Part shown: positions 62,903 to 64,000 of the stretch, piece after piece
Numbering within the stretch: position 1 is the first letter of the stretch
Layout of the letters: each line of letters starts with the position of its first letter
NCBI GenBank assembly: GCA_963718405.1
Contig: CAVQYZ010000001.1
Location: 744,001 to 808,000, forward strand
Reading direction: 5' to 3'
Length of the DNA stretch: 64,000 bases
Source of the DNA: Bog-756 sp963718405
Lineage (GTDB): Bacteria > Actinomycetota > Acidimicrobiia > Acidimicrobiales > RAAP-2
Notes under the pieces: model-generated
The model's input: only the letters and a program-made list of their open reading frames with translations
Database searches by the model: none
Told to the model about the DNA's origin: nothing
Position numbers and translations under genes: made by a program

Positions 62903-63134
62903 GTCCACCAGGGCTGGATATCGACCGGAACCCGGAGCCGGATGGTGACGCCCGGTCAGGACCGGTGAGGGTGGGTGAGGACCGGTGACGACGGGGGCCT
63001 GGGTCTTGGTGAAATCGGGACGGATTCGGGACGGATTTAGGACGGACAGACCCTTCAATCGGGCCCTGTCCACGGCGGCTCCCCGTTGGTGGGAGACTGT
63101 AGGGCGCTATCAAGAGAATGCAGAGGAGTTCATC
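62903..63134 (+). promoter_or_regulatory. rpsP upstream region with direct repeats and a possible promoter
   Basis: 232 bases without a gene. It contains AGGACCGGTGA twice (62958-62968 and 62978-62988, 20 bases apart), three 11-bp units of TCGGGACGGAT type (63015-63047), and a possible promoter TTGGTG (63086-63091) with TATCAA (63108-63113) at 16-base spacing. The rpsP ribosome-binding site GAGGAG follows. Confidence 0.45.
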
Positions 63135-63422
63135 GTGGCCGTAAAGCTCCGCCTCGTGCGGATCGGGAAGAAGAAGCAGCCGACCTACCGGCTGGTGGCA
63201 GCGGACAGCCGCTCGCCCCGCAATGGTCGGTTCATCGAGATCGTGGGTACCTACGCTCCTCGCGGCAAGTCGCTGGCCGAGCCGGACGCCGTCATGGAGA
63301 TCGACAACGCCAAGGCCGTCAAGTGGCTGTCCCAGGGCGCCACACCCACCGAGCGGGTCGAGAAGCTGTTGAAGAAGTCCGGAGCGCTCGACGAGTTCGC
63401 TACGGCCAAGGCGGCCAAGTGA
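63135..63422 (+). CDS. rpsP: 30S ribosomal protein S16
   Basis: 95 residues with the family start AVKLRLVRIGKKKQPTYRLV and VADSRSPRNGRFIE-like stretch, then TPTERVEKLLKKSG. GTG 63135 follows GAGGAG by about seven bases and gives the canonical N-terminus; the open frame extends upstream to 62985 without family similarity. The TGA overlaps the KH-protein GTG by four bases. Confidence 0.97.
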   Translation: MAVKLRLVRIGKKKQPTYRLVAADSRSPRNGRFIEIVGTYAPRGKSLAEPDAVMEIDNAKAVKWLSQGATPTERVEKLLKKSGALDEFATAKAAK

Positions 63423-63754
63423 GCGACGAGCTGGCCCTCGACTCGCCCGAGGACGTCAACACCATCGACGACGACGATCACGAAGACGACGACGCCGGTA
63501 ACCGGGTCTCGGGCGGAACGCCGCTGGCCGTGGTGAGCTACCTGGTCAGCTCCATCACCTCGGAGCCGGACGCCGTGGTCATCAACACCGAGGAGCGCGG
63601 CGACTCCGTCCGCTTCCGCATCCACGTGGCGCCCGACGACATGGGACGGGTCATCGGGCGGCGGGGACGGGTGGCCCAGGCCATCCGCACCGTGGTGGCG
63701 GCTGCCGGGGCCCGTGACGGCGTCCAGACCAGCGTCGACATCGTCGACGACTGA
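63419..63754 (+). CDS. khpA: KH-domain RNA-binding protein KhpA
   Basis: Small single-KH RNA-binding protein found between rpsP and rimM in actinobacteria and firmicutes. The KH GxxG loop is GRVIGRRGRVAQAIRTVV. The N-terminal about 35 residues are an acidic extension (DDDDHEDDDAG) not usual for KhpA, which is normally about 75-80 residues; this one is 111. GTG 63419 overlaps the rpsP stop. An internal start nearer LAVVSYLV is possible but lacks a ribosome-binding site. Confidence 0.92.
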   Translation: MSDELALDSPEDVNTIDDDDHEDDDAGNRVSGGTPLAVVSYLVSSITSEPDAVVINTEERGDSVRFRIHVAPDDMGRVIGRRGRVAQAIRTVVAAAGARDGVQTSVDIVDD

Positions 63755-63793
63755 GCAGCTGAGCGTCTGAGCATCAGCGCATCACCCGACGGT

Positions 63794-64000
63794 TTGGCTG
63801 ACCGCGATACCAACGAGGCCGACTCCGGGCCTCCCTTCCTCCACGTGGGCGAGATCGTGAAGCCCCACGGGCTGCGTGGGGACGTGATCGTCTCCCTGGC
63901 CACGAATCGGACCGAGAGGGTGGCTCCCGGGTCGGTGCTGACCACCGACGATGGTCGGTCGCTGACGGTGCTCCGCTCCTCTACCCACCAGCATCGGTTC
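63794..64000 (+). CDS. rimM: 16S rRNA processing protein RimM (partial, cut by window edge)
   Basis: Ribosome maturation factor for the 30S head. The readable 69 residues contain the family opening LHVGEIVKPHGLRGDVIV and PGSVLTTDDG, after a short polar leader. TTG 63794 is the only plausible in-frame start upstream of the conserved part, and its ribosome-binding site is poor. Position after rpsP and khpA matches the usual rpsP-khpA-rimM-trmD order; the C-terminal PRC domain lies beyond the window. Confidence 0.9.
   Translation, partial: MADRDTNEADSGPPFLHVGEIVKPHGLRGDVIVSLATNRTERVAPGSVLTTDDGRSLTVLRSSTHQHRF

Noticed and set aside
61199..63134. Possible SRP (4.5S/6S) RNA gene near ftsY-ffh
   Set aside because: No sequence resembling the conserved GGAA-tetraloop SRP hairpin was found in the gaps of this cluster.

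Overview
The window is a single stretch of very GC-rich bacterial chromosome with dense, mostly co-oriented genes and many GTG/TTG starts. The gene content points to an actinobacterium: a Kgd/OdhA-type fused 2-oxoglutarate dehydrogenase, GTP-type PEP carboxykinase, a SepIVA-like coiled-coil gene beside coaD, group II truncated haemoglobin, zinc-type L28 and L32, and TAnnnT boxes sitting directly before start codons. A lineage such as Acidimicrobiia is my guess from overall style; the sequence alone does not prove it. No rRNA, tRNA, CRISPR array, insertion sequence or prophage was recognised.

Layout. 1-1.4 kb (minus strand): queD-queC-queE for the 7-deazaguanine precursor preQ0; queE runs off the left edge. 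1.4-20.7 kb: kgd, an M20 peptidase, a frameshifted PIN/NYN-like RNase with a Lys-Ala region and an S1-like tail, a FabZ-like dehydratase, exonuclease III, a compact UvrD-like helicase, an alpha/beta hydrolase, then a membrane-anchored MurF-like ligase next to a D-Ala-D-Ala-ligase-like protein, a PH-domain membrane protein, galactokinase, an alpha-methylacyl-CoA racemase-like enzyme, a lone RAM domain, an MFS-type protein and a Tat-exported esterase. 20.7-33.9 kb: pckG, thiL, a two-component system (kinase frameshifted), rpmB, a DAK2/FakA-like kinase, recG, rsmD, coaD, a SepIVA-like protein, DUF177, rpmF, plsX.

33.9-53.3 kb is an accessory block lying between plsX and acpP, genes that are usually close together. 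It holds a patatin, a frameshifted sugar/H+ symporter, a lower-GC PH-like protein, a LuxR regulator, an 1821-residue secreted protein ending in five TIG/IPT repeats, a frameshifted acyl-CoA dehydrogenase, a frameshifted GlbO globin, an SDR, and an operon of transglutaminase, two circularly permuted ATP-grasp proteins (one fused to alpha-E) and a separate alpha-E protein. This ATP-grasp/alpha-E/transglutaminase operon is the best candidate for a poorly understood biosynthetic or peptide-modifying system.

53.6-64 kb: acpP-rnc-mutM-smc-ftsY-ffh-rpsP-khpA-rimM, covering fatty-acid carrier, RNA processing, DNA repair, chromosome organisation, protein targeting and ribosome maturation. rnc is frameshifted. 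SMC carries an unusual acidic tail of about 280 residues with a 15-bp repeat. rimM runs off the right edge.

Two window-wide patterns stand out. Eight single-base frame breaks interrupt otherwise well-conserved genes, which suggests assembly indels or real decay and needs read-level checking. At least fifteen genes have a TAnnnT -10 box 6-9 bases before the start codon, the arrangement expected for leaderless mRNAs; I used it to choose several starts.
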